DNA from: Bacteroidota bacterium
GTDB taxonomy: Bacteria > Bacteroidota > Bacteroidia > UKL13-3
Assembly: GCA_027487835.1 (NCBI GenBank)
Contig: JAIYCU010000033.1
Coordinates: 1 to 64,000 of the forward strand
Direction of reading: 5' to 3'
Length of the DNA: 64,000 bases
The notes beneath the pieces were generated by a model that saw only the letters and a list, made by a program, of their open reading frames with translations, made no database searches and was not told the DNA's origin. This document shows, piece after piece, positions 9,402 through 17,311 of the stretch; position 1 is the stretch's first letter, and every line of letters starts with the position of its first letter. Made by a program: the position numbers and the translations under genes.

Positions 9402-10832
9402 ATGAAAATAATTAGGCGAAATTTTCGGTTTTTTGCCTTTTGTATTTTATCCAACTTGCTCTTAATCATCTTTTTGGGTGTTGAGGGTCCCCTCGTCCAG
9501 ATTGATACTGCAAATTATTATTCGGCCGCCTATAACTTATTAAAAGGAAATGGGTTTTTGATTTTTGATGGTGAATACCTTCAAAATGCTCCACCACTAT
9601 TAAGTTTTATAGCCTTACCTTGTTATGCATTTGGTATCCATGAAACAAGTTATTTTTGGATAGTTCAGTTGATTGCGTTTAATGCAACCATTTATTTTTC
9701 AGCTCAAATATTAAGCTTACTAAAAGTTTCTACCCCACTGTTAGGACTTTTATTTGTAATTTGTTTTGGATTTTCTTGGTTGCATATTTGGTCATTTGCT
9801 TTAAGTGAAGCCGTTTTTTTACCTTGTTTGCTAGCATGGATTTATTTTCTGCTTCATTCAGATAGACGGAGTTTATATTATGCAATCCTAGCCTTTTGCC
9901 TGCTTGCATTAACTAGGTATTTAGTGTGGATGTTATTACCTGGTCTAATTGTTCCCGTTTTGCTAATAAAAGGCTTTTGGCGTAGAGTAGTTTTTTCGAT
10001 ACTACCCGGTATTTTGGTTAGTGCAGTTTGGTGGTTTTATAATTTTCAAGTCTATGGAAAGTCACTTGGCAGTCATCAATTAGCTAGTAAGTTCTCATTT
10101 GCAGCTTTTACAGAAAACTTGGGTCGGTGGTTGAGTGAAATTCAAAATGGACGATTTTCCCTTAATGTCGCATTTCTCGTTTATATTGCATTAGTTTTGT
10201 TTATAGGCTCTTTTCTATTGGTATATAGAGCCAAGCTTAAACCCATGCATCTTGTCTATCATTATCTATTGTTGGGCATGGTAGTGATGCTGCCATTTTT
10301 GCTTCTTATGCAACATGGATTATCCTTGACCCAACTTCCTAGGTATTTTAGTGTTTTATGGACACCAATGGCAATTTCATTACTTTTATGCCTTGATTCT
10401 TTTAAATTTTCTTTATTTTCTAAGAATATGCTCTTGTTTTTTGCCTTATTACTACAATTGACTGTATTTTACAATCAAGGGATTAAACATAGAACAAATT
10501 CAAAAAATCAAACTTTGTCGCAGTTAGATTTTTCTCAATTGCAGCAGGGTTTAATTTGTAATTTGGGCCAAGATAAGTTAAGTAATTTTCCCGATTTGGT
10601 TTGGTGGCATACAAAATGGCAGTGTAAGTATTCGCCTTATGCAGATGAAGACCTTATATCCGTTCATTATAGGCTTGGTTCAAACCGAAACCAAACGCTC
10701 ATTTGGTTTGAATCTAAAACTCGTATGAGTTTGATGCGTAGTGATTTAGATTGGATTTGTGATAAAAACAAAAAGCCCTGCTTTGAAGGGCAGGGCTTTA
10801 AGATAATTGAATTCGATTCTATAGCTTATTGA
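9402..10832 (+). CDS. Multi-pass membrane glycosyltransferase-like protein (PMT/GT39-type)
   Basis: The 476-residue protein has about ten hydrophobic helices. Near the N-terminus, IDTANYYSAAYNLLKGNGF resembles the first periplasmic loop of polyprenyl-phosphate-dependent mannosyl/arabinosyltransferases, where an Asp is catalytic (ArnT/PMT fold). The rest is poorly conserved, so only the fold-level call is safe. Such enzymes transfer sugars from lipid carriers to proteins, lipid A or cell-surface polymers at the outer face of the inner membrane. The last seven bases overlap the convergent isocitrate dehydrogenase gene, and the last 60 bases contain that gene's terminator hairpin. Confidence 0.72.
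   Translation: MKIIRRNFRFFAFCILSNLLLIIFLGVEGPLVQIDTANYYSAAYNLLKGNGFLIFDGEYLQNAPPLLSFIALPCYAFGIHETSYFWIVQLIAFNATIYFSAQILSLLKVSTPLLGLLFVICFGFSWLHIWSFALSEAVFLPCLLAWIYFLLHSDRRSLYYAILAFCLLALTRYLVWMLLPGLIVPVLLIKGFWRRVVFSILPGILVSAVWWFYNFQVYGKSLGSHQLASKFSFAAFTENLGRWLSEIQNGRFSLNVAFLVYIALVLFIGSFLLVYRAKLKPMHLVYHYLLLGMVVMLPFLLLMQHGLSLTQLPRYFSVLWTPMAISLLLCLDSFKFSLFSKNMLLFFALLLQLTVFYNQGIKHRTNSKNQTLSQLDFSQLQQGLICNLGQDKLSNFPDLVWWHTKWQCKYSPYADEDLISVHYRLGSNRNQTLIWFESKTRMSLMRSDLDWICDKNKKPCFEGQGFKIIEFDSIAY
10677..10692 (+). repeat. Iterated motif, full 16-mer GGTTCAAACCGAAACC (GSN frame)
   Basis: Exact decamer extended by GAAACC, inside the glycosyltransferase gene and encoding Gly-Ser-Asn-Arg-Asn. It is one of four exact 16-mer copies in the window. 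Confidence 0.87.
10772..10799 (-). terminator. Intrinsic terminator of isocitrate dehydrogenase, inside the convergent gene
   Basis: A perfect 10-bp stem (AAAGCCCTGC / GCAGGGCTTT) encloses an 8-nt loop. Read on the minus strand it is followed by TTTTTGTTTTTA, the expected U-tract; read on the plus strand no U-tract follows. It begins 27 bases past the icd stop and lies wholly within the coding sequence of the plus-strand glycosyltransferase. Confidence 0.8.
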
Positions 10833-12286
10833 CCTTGTGCTAAGGAATAGGCTGGCTTTCCATCGAAGCTTCTCAAAAGTTCTACAGAAGACACAAAAAA
10901 ATCGCTTCCAGCAGAAGCAGCAAGCAACATCATTTCGTTTAGACTAGAAACATTGTCTTTAACTTCAAATCTGGCCCTATATTGGTCAACACACTCTGTA
11001 AAAACAGATCCGGTAGGCCAAACTTGGGTTCCTCGATTTGAAATCATGATTAATTTGGCTCCATCTCTTTCGTGTTTTTGAAGCAATGGAGCAATTTCTG
11101 CCGCCGTTTTTTGTGATTCAAAAAATAAGTCGACCCCAATTACAGCTTCTGGTTTACGATTTTCAGTAAACATCATTTTTTGTGTAGCTGGTAAACTTGG
11201 GATTTTATAGCTGCTAGCTATTGCAGCTGCTTTTCTAGCTGCTCCTGATGATGGTATTCTTCCTAGGTTGTTGATAATCTTATCGGAGAATTCAGTTGTA
11301 TTTAATGAAGGCTTGCTCTTATCGCCAAAATCTCCTGTGTGATTTCCTTCCTCAAGCGTAACTAAAAGTGCATTTTCGATAGCACTTGCTTGGTCCATTA
11401 AACCTAAGAAGCGCAGCATCATAAAGCCACTTAAAAGAAGAGCGGTTGGGTTGGCGATATTTTTACCCATAATATCTGGTGCAGTGCCGTGAACAGCTTC
11501 AAAAATGGAAATGTTATCTCCAATATTTGCAGAAGGGGCAAACCCTAAGCCACCTACTAGTCCTGCGCAAAGATCGCTCATAATATCTCCTTGTAAATTT
11601 GTAAGTACCACCACTTCAAAAGTTTGTGGTTTGCTTACTAATTTCATGGCTAAATCATCAACAATGATATCATTGCTTTCAATTTCTGGATATTCTTTAG
11701 CTACTTCATAAAATGTTTCAAGGAAAAGCCCATCTGTAAGCTTCATGATATTGGCTTTATGGGCGCAGGTTACTTTTTTAAACCCTTCTTTTTTAGCCAT
11801 TTCAAAGGCAAATCTATGCACTTGAAGGCTTCCTGGGCGAGTAATAAACCTTCTGCAAAGCGCAACGTCTTGGGTGAGCATGTGCTCGATTCCACCATAG
11901 GTGCCTTCGATATTTTCTCTAACTATGGTTAAATCAATTGGGATGGCTGCTTTAGAGAAAACAGTTTCTACACCTGTTAAAGATTTAAAATGTCGTCTAT
12001 TTGCATAAGAACTCCATGTTTTTCTGGCCGTAACATTAATGCTTTTTACGCCTTTTCCTTTTGGTGTTTCCATAGGTCCTTTGAAAAGGATTCCTAAAGA
12101 TTCTACAGTTTCTTTGGCTTCGGGCGTCATACCTGTACTAAAGCCTTTATCATAAAAGCTTTTTCCCATGTCAACAAATGAATACTCAAGCGGCACTTGG
12201 GCAGCTTCAAAAATACGGAGAACTGCATCCATTATTTCTGGACCAATTCCGTCACCTTTTGCAACAGCAATTTTAATTTTATCCAT
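10826..12286 (-). CDS. icd: Isocitrate dehydrogenase, Thermus-type long form
   Basis: It oxidatively decarboxylates isocitrate to 2-oxoglutarate in the TCA cycle. The product has about 486 residues: a beta-decarboxylating dehydrogenase core (about 1-335) plus a C-terminal extension of about 140 residues, as in the long bacterial enzymes typified by Thermus. Visible motifs are GDGIGPEIM, NVTARKTW, the substrate-binding DLTIVRENIEGTYGG, the catalytic Lys in CAHKANIMK, LQGDIMSDL with the metal-binding Asp, and the cofactor loop FEAVHGTAPDIMGKNIANP. The frame opens nine bases earlier at 12295, but the ATG at 12286 (MDKIKIAVAKGDGIGPE) is preferred. Cofactor choice (NAD or NADP) is not decided here. 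The 3' end overlaps the convergent gene by seven bases. Confidence 0.93.
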   Translation of the reverse strand: MDKIKIAVAKGDGIGPEIMDAVLRIFEAAQVPLEYSFVDMGKSFYDKGFSTGMTPEAKETVESLGILFKGPMETPKGKGVKSINVTARKTWSSYANRRHFKSLTGVETVFSKAAIPIDLTIVRENIEGTYGGIEHMLTQDVALCRRFITRPGSLQVHRFAFEMAKKEGFKKVTCAHKANIMKLTDGLFLETFYEVAKEYPEIESNDIIVDDLAMKLVSKPQTFEVVVLTNLQGDIMSDLCAGLVGGLGFAPSANIGDNISIFEAVHGTAPDIMGKNIANPTALLLSGFMMLRFLGLMDQASAIENALLVTLEEGNHTGDFGDKSKPSLNTTEFSDKIINNLGRIPSSGAARKAAAIASSYKIPSLPATQKMMFTENRKPEAVIGVDLFFESQKTAAEIAPLLQKHERDGAKLIMISNRGTQVWPTGSVFTECVDQYRARFEVKDNVSSLNEMMLLAASAGSDFFVSSVELLRSFDGKPAYSLAQGQ

Positions 12287-12308
12287 GACTAGCATTTTTT
12301 TACGGCGG

Positions 12309-12316
12309 CAAAAGTA
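12309..12316 (-). promoter_or_regulatory. -7-like element TACTTTTG upstream of icd
   Basis: TAnnTTTG match on the minus strand, 22 bp from the preferred icd start and back-to-back with the element for the divergent aminotransferase. Confidence 0.4.
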
Positions 12317-12323
12317 AGTTTTT

Positions 12324-12331
12324 TACCTTTG
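12324..12331 (+). promoter_or_regulatory. -7-like element TACCTTTG upstream of the aminotransferase gene
   Basis: TAnnTTTG match 11 bp before the ATG, implying a leader of only a few bases. It is separated by seven bases from the divergent icd element. No clear TTG -33 box. Confidence 0.4.
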
Positions 12332-12342
12332 TTTGCACTATT

Positions 12343-13545
12343 ATGAAGCTTAACAATCGACAGTTATTTTTGTTGCACCAAGCACAAACTACAGAATTTC
12401 CTTTGATGTTGGAGATTGCGAGTGGACAAGGAAATTACTTGATAGATGTTGCGGGAAAAAAGTATTTAGATTTAATTTCAGGCATAAGTGTAAGTCATTT
12501 GGGTCATGGAAATGAGGCGGTTAAGCAGGCGGTTATTGCACAAATGGAAGCACATATGCATGTAATGGTGTATGGCGAATTTATTCAAAACGCACAAACA
12601 AAATTGGCAGTAAAACTTACTTCACTCTTACCATCAACTTTGGATGCTGTTTACCTATTAAATTCTGGTGCAGAAGCCACCGATGTTGCGCTAAAACTTG
12701 CTAAAAGAGTTACTGGTAAATTTGAAATACTCGCTTGTAAACAAGCTTATCATGGCAGCACGCATGCAGCTTTAAGCTTAAACAGTGAAGAAGAATACCA
12801 GCAAGCCTACAGGCCTTTGTTGCCTGGTGTTGGTTTCATTGAGTTTAATAATTTAGAGAGTCTGTCACTTATAACACATAAAACAGCTTGTGTTATTGTA
12901 GAGGTGATAAGAGGAGAAGGTGGCTATATACCAGCTAATAAAGAGTTTTTGATTCAACTAAGAGAGAAATGTGATCAATATTGTTGTTTATTAATTTTTG
13001 ATGAAATTCAAAGTGGCATGGGCAAAACAGGAAGGATGTTTGCCTTTGAACATTATTCTGTTGTGCCCGATATACTTTTATTAGGTAAGGCCTTAGGTGC
13101 TGGAATGCCAATAGGGGCAGTAGTTAGTTCTAAGGCGATGATGTCAAGTTTTGCACACCATCCTATTCTAGGTCATATTACTACATTTGGTGGGCACCCA
13201 GTGATCTGTGCGGCTGCATTGGCTGGGATTGAAGAGTTAGAACGATTAGATCTAATTAAAGAAGTAGCTGCCAAAGAATTACTTTTTAGAAATCGCTTGC
13301 AACACAAAGCGATTCACAAAATTGATGGGCTGGGATTAATGTTAGCCATACAGTTAGACACCTTTGAGAACACAATTAAGGTAATACAATTTGCAATATC
13401 GGCAGGCCTAATAAGTGATTGGTTTTTGTTTGCTACTAATAAAATTCGGATTTCACCACCATTAACCATAAGCAACCAAGAGATTGAAGAGGCTTGTGCA
13501 ATATTGTTAGCCTCTATAGAAAAGGTTTATGGGGTTTCGGTTTGA
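12343..13545 (+). CDS. Class III PLP-dependent aminotransferase (acetylornithine/ornithine type)
   Basis: This 400-residue enzyme is of fold type I. It shows ISGISVSHLGHGN near the N-terminus, LLNSGAEATDVALKLAK (PLP phosphate binding), VIVEVIRGEGGYIP, LLIFDEIQSGMGKTG with the Asp that pairs with the PLP ring nitrogen, and the Schiff-base Lys in LLLGKALGAGMPIGAVV. The family includes ArgD, ornithine and 4-aminobutyrate aminotransferases; with no arginine genes nearby the substrate cannot be fixed. Its final codons GVSV and TGA stop lie within a copy of the iterated 16-mer, and its 3' end overlaps the convergent gene by 19 bases. Confidence 0.9.
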   Translation: MKLNNRQLFLLHQAQTTEFPLMLEIASGQGNYLIDVAGKKYLDLISGISVSHLGHGNEAVKQAVIAQMEAHMHVMVYGEFIQNAQTKLAVKLTSLLPSTLDAVYLLNSGAEATDVALKLAKRVTGKFEILACKQAYHGSTHAALSLNSEEEYQQAYRPLLPGVGFIEFNNLESLSLITHKTACVIVEVIRGEGGYIPANKEFLIQLREKCDQYCCLLIFDEIQSGMGKTGRMFAFEHYSVVPDILLLGKALGAGMPIGAVVSSKAMMSSFAHHPILGHITTFGGHPVICAAALAGIEELERLDLIKEVAAKELLFRNRLQHKAIHKIDGLGLMLAIQLDTFENTIKVIQFAISAGLISDWFLFATNKIRISPPLTISNQEIEEACAILLASIEKVYGVSV

Positions 13546-13973
13546 ACCAAATCCAATAATCCGTTTTCTTCGAAATAGGTGACAATCATTTTTCTGAGCC
13601 TATTTTCTTGAGAAAGTAAATCTGTATAGGGTGGTTTTTTGAGCATTCTGTAATGCGGCCAGCCATCTGCATCCGTATGTTCATAAGCATAATAACCATC
13701 ATAGCTTAACAATTTACAAGTTGCTATGTGCATAAGGTCCATTTTTTCATGTTTGGCAAATTCTCTCATTTGGCCAAGCTCTCTTACGCCAATTAAGAAT
13801 AAAATACCGTTCATATCGGGCTTTTTGCCAAACTGCTTTTTTAAATCAAATACAATTCTATACCATTTGGCTTTGCTAGCATCATCCAATATAAAGGGAA
13901 AGTTTTCTGTTTCTGTGTTCATTTGATTACACAAAGGTAACAAAGCTTTTTGCATCTGGTTTGAATTCATCAC
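13527..13973 (-). CDS. Conserved small protein of unknown function
   Basis: I do not recognise this 148-residue protein. It appears soluble and cytoplasmic, with no signal peptide or membrane helix. It is mixed alpha/beta with an aromatic-rich segment (YDGYYAYEHTDADGWPHY) and a helical C-terminus ending in NGLLDLVQTETP. The terminal VQTETP is encoded by the iterated 16-mer, so repeat acquisition may have set the C-terminus. It overlaps the convergent aminotransferase gene by 19 bases. The start could be at 13973 or at the second Met one codon in. Confidence 0.7.
   Translation of the reverse strand: MMNSNQMQKALLPLCNQMNTETENFPFILDDASKAKWYRIVFDLKKQFGKKPDMNGILFLIGVRELGQMREFAKHEKMDLMHIATCKLLSYDGYYAYEHTDADGWPHYRMLKKPPYTDLLSQENRLRKMIVTYFEENGLLDLVQTETP
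13533..13548 (-). repeat. Iterated 16-mer spanning the stop region of two convergent genes
   Basis: On the minus strand it reads GGTTCAAACCGAAACC. On the plus strand it contains the TGA stop of the aminotransferase gene; on the minus strand it encodes the VQTET near the end of the small unknown protein. Confidence 0.87.
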
Positions 13974-13987
13974 TCAAAACTTTTCTT

Positions 13988-13995
13988 TACATTTG
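13988..13995 (+). promoter_or_regulatory. -7-like element TACATTTG upstream of the PhoD-like gene
   Basis: TAnnTTTG match six bases before the ATG at 14002. A TTG at 13961-13963 is the nearest -33 candidate, with 24 bases between, slightly long. Confidence 0.4.
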
Positions 13996-14001
13996 AAAGG
14001 A

Positions 14002-15372
14002 ATGAAAAAACTAATTACCCTTTTGCTTGCCTGCGTAAGTTTGGGAGCCTCTGCTCAATTGGCAAAGGAGCCTAGCATTCTTGCAGGACCCATGAATGGA
14101 TATTCGGAGCATACAGAAGCACTGGTTTGGGTTCAAACCAAATGTGCAAAAACAATAGCCATTGAATACCAACTTAAGGGAACCAAGGGGCCAGGCTTGG
14201 TTCAAACCGAAACCAATTTGGGTAAAGATTTATGTAGGCCTTTGGTTACCAAATTTATTTTGACTGGCTTGGAAATGGGCAAGACCTACGATTACAGCAT
14301 TTTTTTAGATGGAAAGCGAATAGCACTGCCCTATTCCACAGAAATTTCTACTAAGGTTTTATGGGAGTGGAGGACTTCACCACCCAATTTTACTTTTATG
14401 TTAGGCTCATGTCTTTACATTAACGATTCTGTTTACGACAGACCCGGAAGGCCATACGGGCAGCAAACGGGCATATTGAAAAGCATGACAGAAACCCCTG
14501 CCGATTTTATGCTTTGGCTAGGGGATAATGTTTATTTGAGAGAAGCAGATTATAGCAGTAAGAGTGGTATTGAATACCGATACAGGCATACACGCAGCTT
14601 GCCAGAATTGCAGCCATTATTAGCAAAACGGAATAATTATGCTATTTGGGATGATCATGATTTTGGAGACAATGATGCAAATAAGCACTTTGAATTTAAG
14701 GATGTTACTTATTCATTGTTCAAAGAATACTGGGGAAATAAAACTTATGGAGAAAATGGGGCAGGGGTTTATGGTAATTTTAGGTTTAGTGATGCAGAGT
14801 TTTTTTTATGTGATGATAGATATTTTAGGGATGAGTCTGATATAGACGAGCGCTACTATGCCAAAACTCAATTAGGAAATACTCAATTGTCATGGCTTAA
14901 AAACAAATTGAAACACAGTAAAGCTAGCTTTAAATTTATTGCCATAGGTGGCCAGTTTATTAACGAAAACACAGATAAAGAGTCGTATAATTTTTATAAA
15001 AAGGAGCGTGAAGAGCTCATAAAATTCATTGTTGATCAAAAAATTTCAGGGGTTATTTTTCTAACTGGAGATCGGCATCATACTGAGTTATTGAAAAACG
15101 ACAAGGAGGTTCAAACATTAGGATATCCTCTGTATGATTTAACCTCCAGCTCAATCACTGCAGGCGCATCAAATGCAGCGTCGACACCAGAAAAGGATAA
15201 TCCGCAAAGATTGCCAGGAACTTTAGTGGTAGAAAACAATTATTGTACAATTAATATCAGTGGCCCTAAAAGGGGTGATCGTACCTTATTAATTACCTGT
15301 TATGACGTTAAAGGTATTGTAAAATGGGGCTATAGCATAAAAGAATCAGAGCTAAAAGCATTAAAACCATAA
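14002..15372 (+). CDS. PhoD-like alkaline phosphatase/phosphodiesterase, exported
   Basis: The product has 456 residues with a signal peptide (MKKLITLLLACVSLGASAQ); the ATG at 14002 is preferred over an upstream in-frame TTG at 13993. An N-terminal fibronectin-like PhoD_N region is followed by the calcineurin-like catalytic domain with GSCLYIND, WLGDNVYLRE (about 171), IWDDHDFGDND (about 216) and LTGDRHHTEL (about 355). These are the metal ligands of PhoD enzymes, which hydrolyse phosphomonoesters or diesters in the periplasm using Ca/Fe. The gene holds two exact copies of the iterated decamer, 69 bp (23 codons) apart. It is followed after two bases by an HTH-like gene, suggesting a pair. Confidence 0.9.
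   Translation: MKKLITLLLACVSLGASAQLAKEPSILAGPMNGYSEHTEALVWVQTKCAKTIAIEYQLKGTKGPGLVQTETNLGKDLCRPLVTKFILTGLEMGKTYDYSIFLDGKRIALPYSTEISTKVLWEWRTSPPNFTFMLGSCLYINDSVYDRPGRPYGQQTGILKSMTETPADFMLWLGDNVYLREADYSSKSGIEYRYRHTRSLPELQPLLAKRNNYAIWDDHDFGDNDANKHFEFKDVTYSLFKEYWGNKTYGENGAGVYGNFRFSDAEFFLCDDRYFRDESDIDERYYAKTQLGNTQLSWLKNKLKHSKASFKFIAIGGQFINENTDKESYNFYKKEREELIKFIVDQKISGVIFLTGDRHHTELLKNDKEVQTLGYPLYDLTSSSITAGASNAASTPEKDNPQRLPGTLVVENNYCTINISGPKRGDRTLLITCYDVKGIVKWGYSIKESELKALKP
14130..14139 (+). repeat. Iterated decamer copy GGTTCAAACC (VQT frame)
   Basis: Exact copy in the PhoD-like gene, encoding Val-Gln-Thr of WVQTKC. Confidence 0.85.
14199..14214 (+). repeat. Iterated 16-mer GGTTCAAACCGAAACC (VQT frame)
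   Basis: Exact 16-mer in the PhoD-like gene, encoding Val-Gln-Thr-Glu-Thr of LVQTETNLG; it lies 69 bp after another decamer copy in the same frame. Confidence 0.87.
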
Positions 15373-15374
15373 CT

Positions 15375-16379
15375 ATGGAAAGAAAGACATTTATCATTCA
15401 AGAACAATTTCTATCAAGGGTAAAGAGTGCTGTTCCGAGCAATGTTTCATTTGTGGATGAATTGGCGGATTTGCTGAAAATTAGCACGGATAGCTCCTAC
15501 AGGCGAATTAGGTGTGAAACGCTGTTTAACATTGAGGAGATTACCCTGATTTGTAAACATTTTAAGGTATCATTCGACCCAGACATTCAGCATATGAGTA
15601 ATAAGGTAACTTTTGATTACCTAAAACTAGACGATAAAAAGGAAAACTTTAAATTATGGCTATATTTTCTTTCTAGTGATATAAAAAAAATTGGTGGGTC
15701 GGTTAACAATCAAATTCTTTTTGGTGCGGATGATATTCCAGTATGGCATCACTTTTTTCATCGCGATTTAATTGCTTTCAAGTTGTTTTATTGGTTAAAA
15801 TCTATCTTAAACTCTCCTGATTTTGTGGACCATAATTATGATCCTAACCTGATAGACGAGGAAATGATATCGACCGCATATGAAATGCTACAAAACTATA
15901 ACCAAATACATTCAGTTGAGATATGGACCGAAGACACCATTAACAGCAACCTAAAGCAAATAGAGTATTTTTTTGAAAGTGGGTTTTTTAATTCAAAGCA
16001 AGATGCCTTGCATTTATGTGATTTATATCTTGAAGAATTAAATTTAGTACAGAAAAAGGCTTCAAAAAGCAGCAAATTAATAGAGGTGGGGGAAAGTGGC
16101 AAAGAAAATTTTAAGCTTTATAAAAGTGAAGTAATGATTGGTAATAATAGCATTCTTGCCAATATTGGTTCAACCAAAATTGCCTACGTGAGCAATAATA
16201 CATTTAATATGATGAGCACAACCAGTGCTGATTTTGTGCATGAAAATGAACTTTGGCTAAATAATCTTCTTAAAAAGAGTACACTGATAAGTGGTGTTGC
16301 CGAAAAACAACGCAATCAATTTTTTAGGGTATTAAGAGACAAGGTTGAAACGCTAAGACAAAAAATCATTATTAATTAG
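15375..16379 (+). CDS. Putative helix-turn-helix regulatory protein
   Basis: The 334-residue protein is soluble and cytoplasmic. Residues about 20-70 (FVDELADLLKISTDSSYRRI and following) look like a helix-turn-helix of the BetR/XRE-like kind seen in Bacteroidota: a helix, a turn after LLKIS, then a recognition helix with RRIR. The remaining 260 residues are mostly helical, with no enzyme motif I recognise, and might form a ligand or partner domain. It starts two bases after the PhoD-like gene, so the two are probably cotranscribed. Its 3' end overlaps the convergent flavin oxidoreductase gene by 27 bases. The regulatory role is inferred. Confidence 0.65.
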   Translation: MERKTFIIQEQFLSRVKSAVPSNVSFVDELADLLKISTDSSYRRIRCETLFNIEEITLICKHFKVSFDPDIQHMSNKVTFDYLKLDDKKENFKLWLYFLSSDIKKIGGSVNNQILFGADDIPVWHHFFHRDLIAFKLFYWLKSILNSPDFVDHNYDPNLIDEEMISTAYEMLQNYNQIHSVEIWTEDTINSNLKQIEYFFESGFFNSKQDALHLCDLYLEELNLVQKKASKSSKLIEVGESGKENFKLYKSEVMIGNNSILANIGSTKIAYVSNNTFNMMSTTSADFVHENELWLNNLLKKSTLISGVAEKQRNQFFRVLRDKVETLRQKIIIN

Positions 16380-17309
16380 TGATTTTCTGGCCATTTGATA
16401 GGTTTCAACAAGGTTTGTAATAATCTCTTTCGCGGATTCAGTTTTTGTTATCTGTGAACTAATTGCGCCCATTTCTAATTCACCTTCCATTAAATCACCT
16501 TCAAATACCCCTTTCTTGGAGCGCCCTTTTCCCATAAAACTTTTAAGTTCATCGCTGTGTGTGCCTTTAGAAATTAGGTCTTCTAATTTTTCATATAAAT
16601 TGTTTTTGAACATTCTTACAGGTGTAAGTTGTTTTAAGGTTAACTGCGTGTCTCCTTCTTTAGCAGAGATAATAGTTTGTTTGTATTTAATATGTGCCGA
16701 GGATTCTGTTGATGCGGCAAAGCGCGTACCTACTTGGATGGCACTTGCCCCTAGGGCCTCTGCAGCTAGCCAACTTCGTCCGTCATATATTCCACCTGCT
16801 GCAATTATGGGTAAATTTGTTGCTGCCGCAATTTGAGGAATTAAACAGAAGCTAGTAGTTTCTTCTTTCCCATTGTGTCCACCTGCTTCAAATCCTTCTG
16901 CAACCAAGGCGTCCACTCCTGCTTCTTCTGCTTTGCGGGCAAATTTTGTATTTGCAATTACGTGAGCTACTATGCAACGATTTTCTTTCAACTTCTTTGT
17001 AAATAGCGAAGGGTTGCCTGCCGAGGTAAATACTACCGGAACCCGGTGTTTAAGTATCATTTCAATGTGTGCTTCGGCATTTGGGTAAAGCAAAGGAACA
17101 TTCACTCCAAATGGGTTTTGTGTAGCTGCTTTACATTTTATAATATGTTCTTCTAGCAATTCTGGTGACATACTCCCAGAACCTATAAGACCTAATCCGC
17201 CAGCATTGCTAACGGCTGAGGCTAATTTCCAACCACTGCACCAAACCATTCCCCCTTGAATAATAGGAAATTGAATATTAAATAAGGTAGAGATTGGGTT
17301 ATGTGCCAT
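16353..17309 (-). CDS. NAD(P)H-dependent flavin oxidoreductase (nitronate monooxygenase/FabK-like)
   Basis: The product is a 318-residue FMN-binding TIM barrel. Motifs are FPIIQGGMVWCSG at the N-terminus, GFEAGGHNG in the middle with the His of this family, and LPIIAAGGIYDGRSWLAAEALGASAIQVGTRF, the phosphate-binding region. Members include nitronate monooxygenases (formerly 2-nitropropane dioxygenase) and the enoyl-ACP reductase FabK; sequence reading alone does not separate them. It follows the nucleotidyltransferase gene with a two-base gap, so the two form a transcription unit, though no shared pathway is obvious. The last 27 bases overlap the convergent HTH gene. Confidence 0.88.
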   Translation of the reverse strand: MAHNPISTLFNIQFPIIQGGMVWCSGWKLASAVSNAGGLGLIGSGSMSPELLEEHIIKCKAATQNPFGVNVPLLYPNAEAHIEMILKHRVPVVFTSAGNPSLFTKKLKENRCIVAHVIANTKFARKAEEAGVDALVAEGFEAGGHNGKEETTSFCLIPQIAAATNLPIIAAGGIYDGRSWLAAEALGASAIQVGTRFAASTESSAHIKYKQTIISAKEGDTQLTLKQLTPVRMFKNNLYEKLEDLISKGTHSDELKSFMGKGRSKKGVFEGDLMEGELEMGAISSQITKTESAKEIITNLVETYQMARKSLINNDFLS

Positions 17310-17311
17310 TG

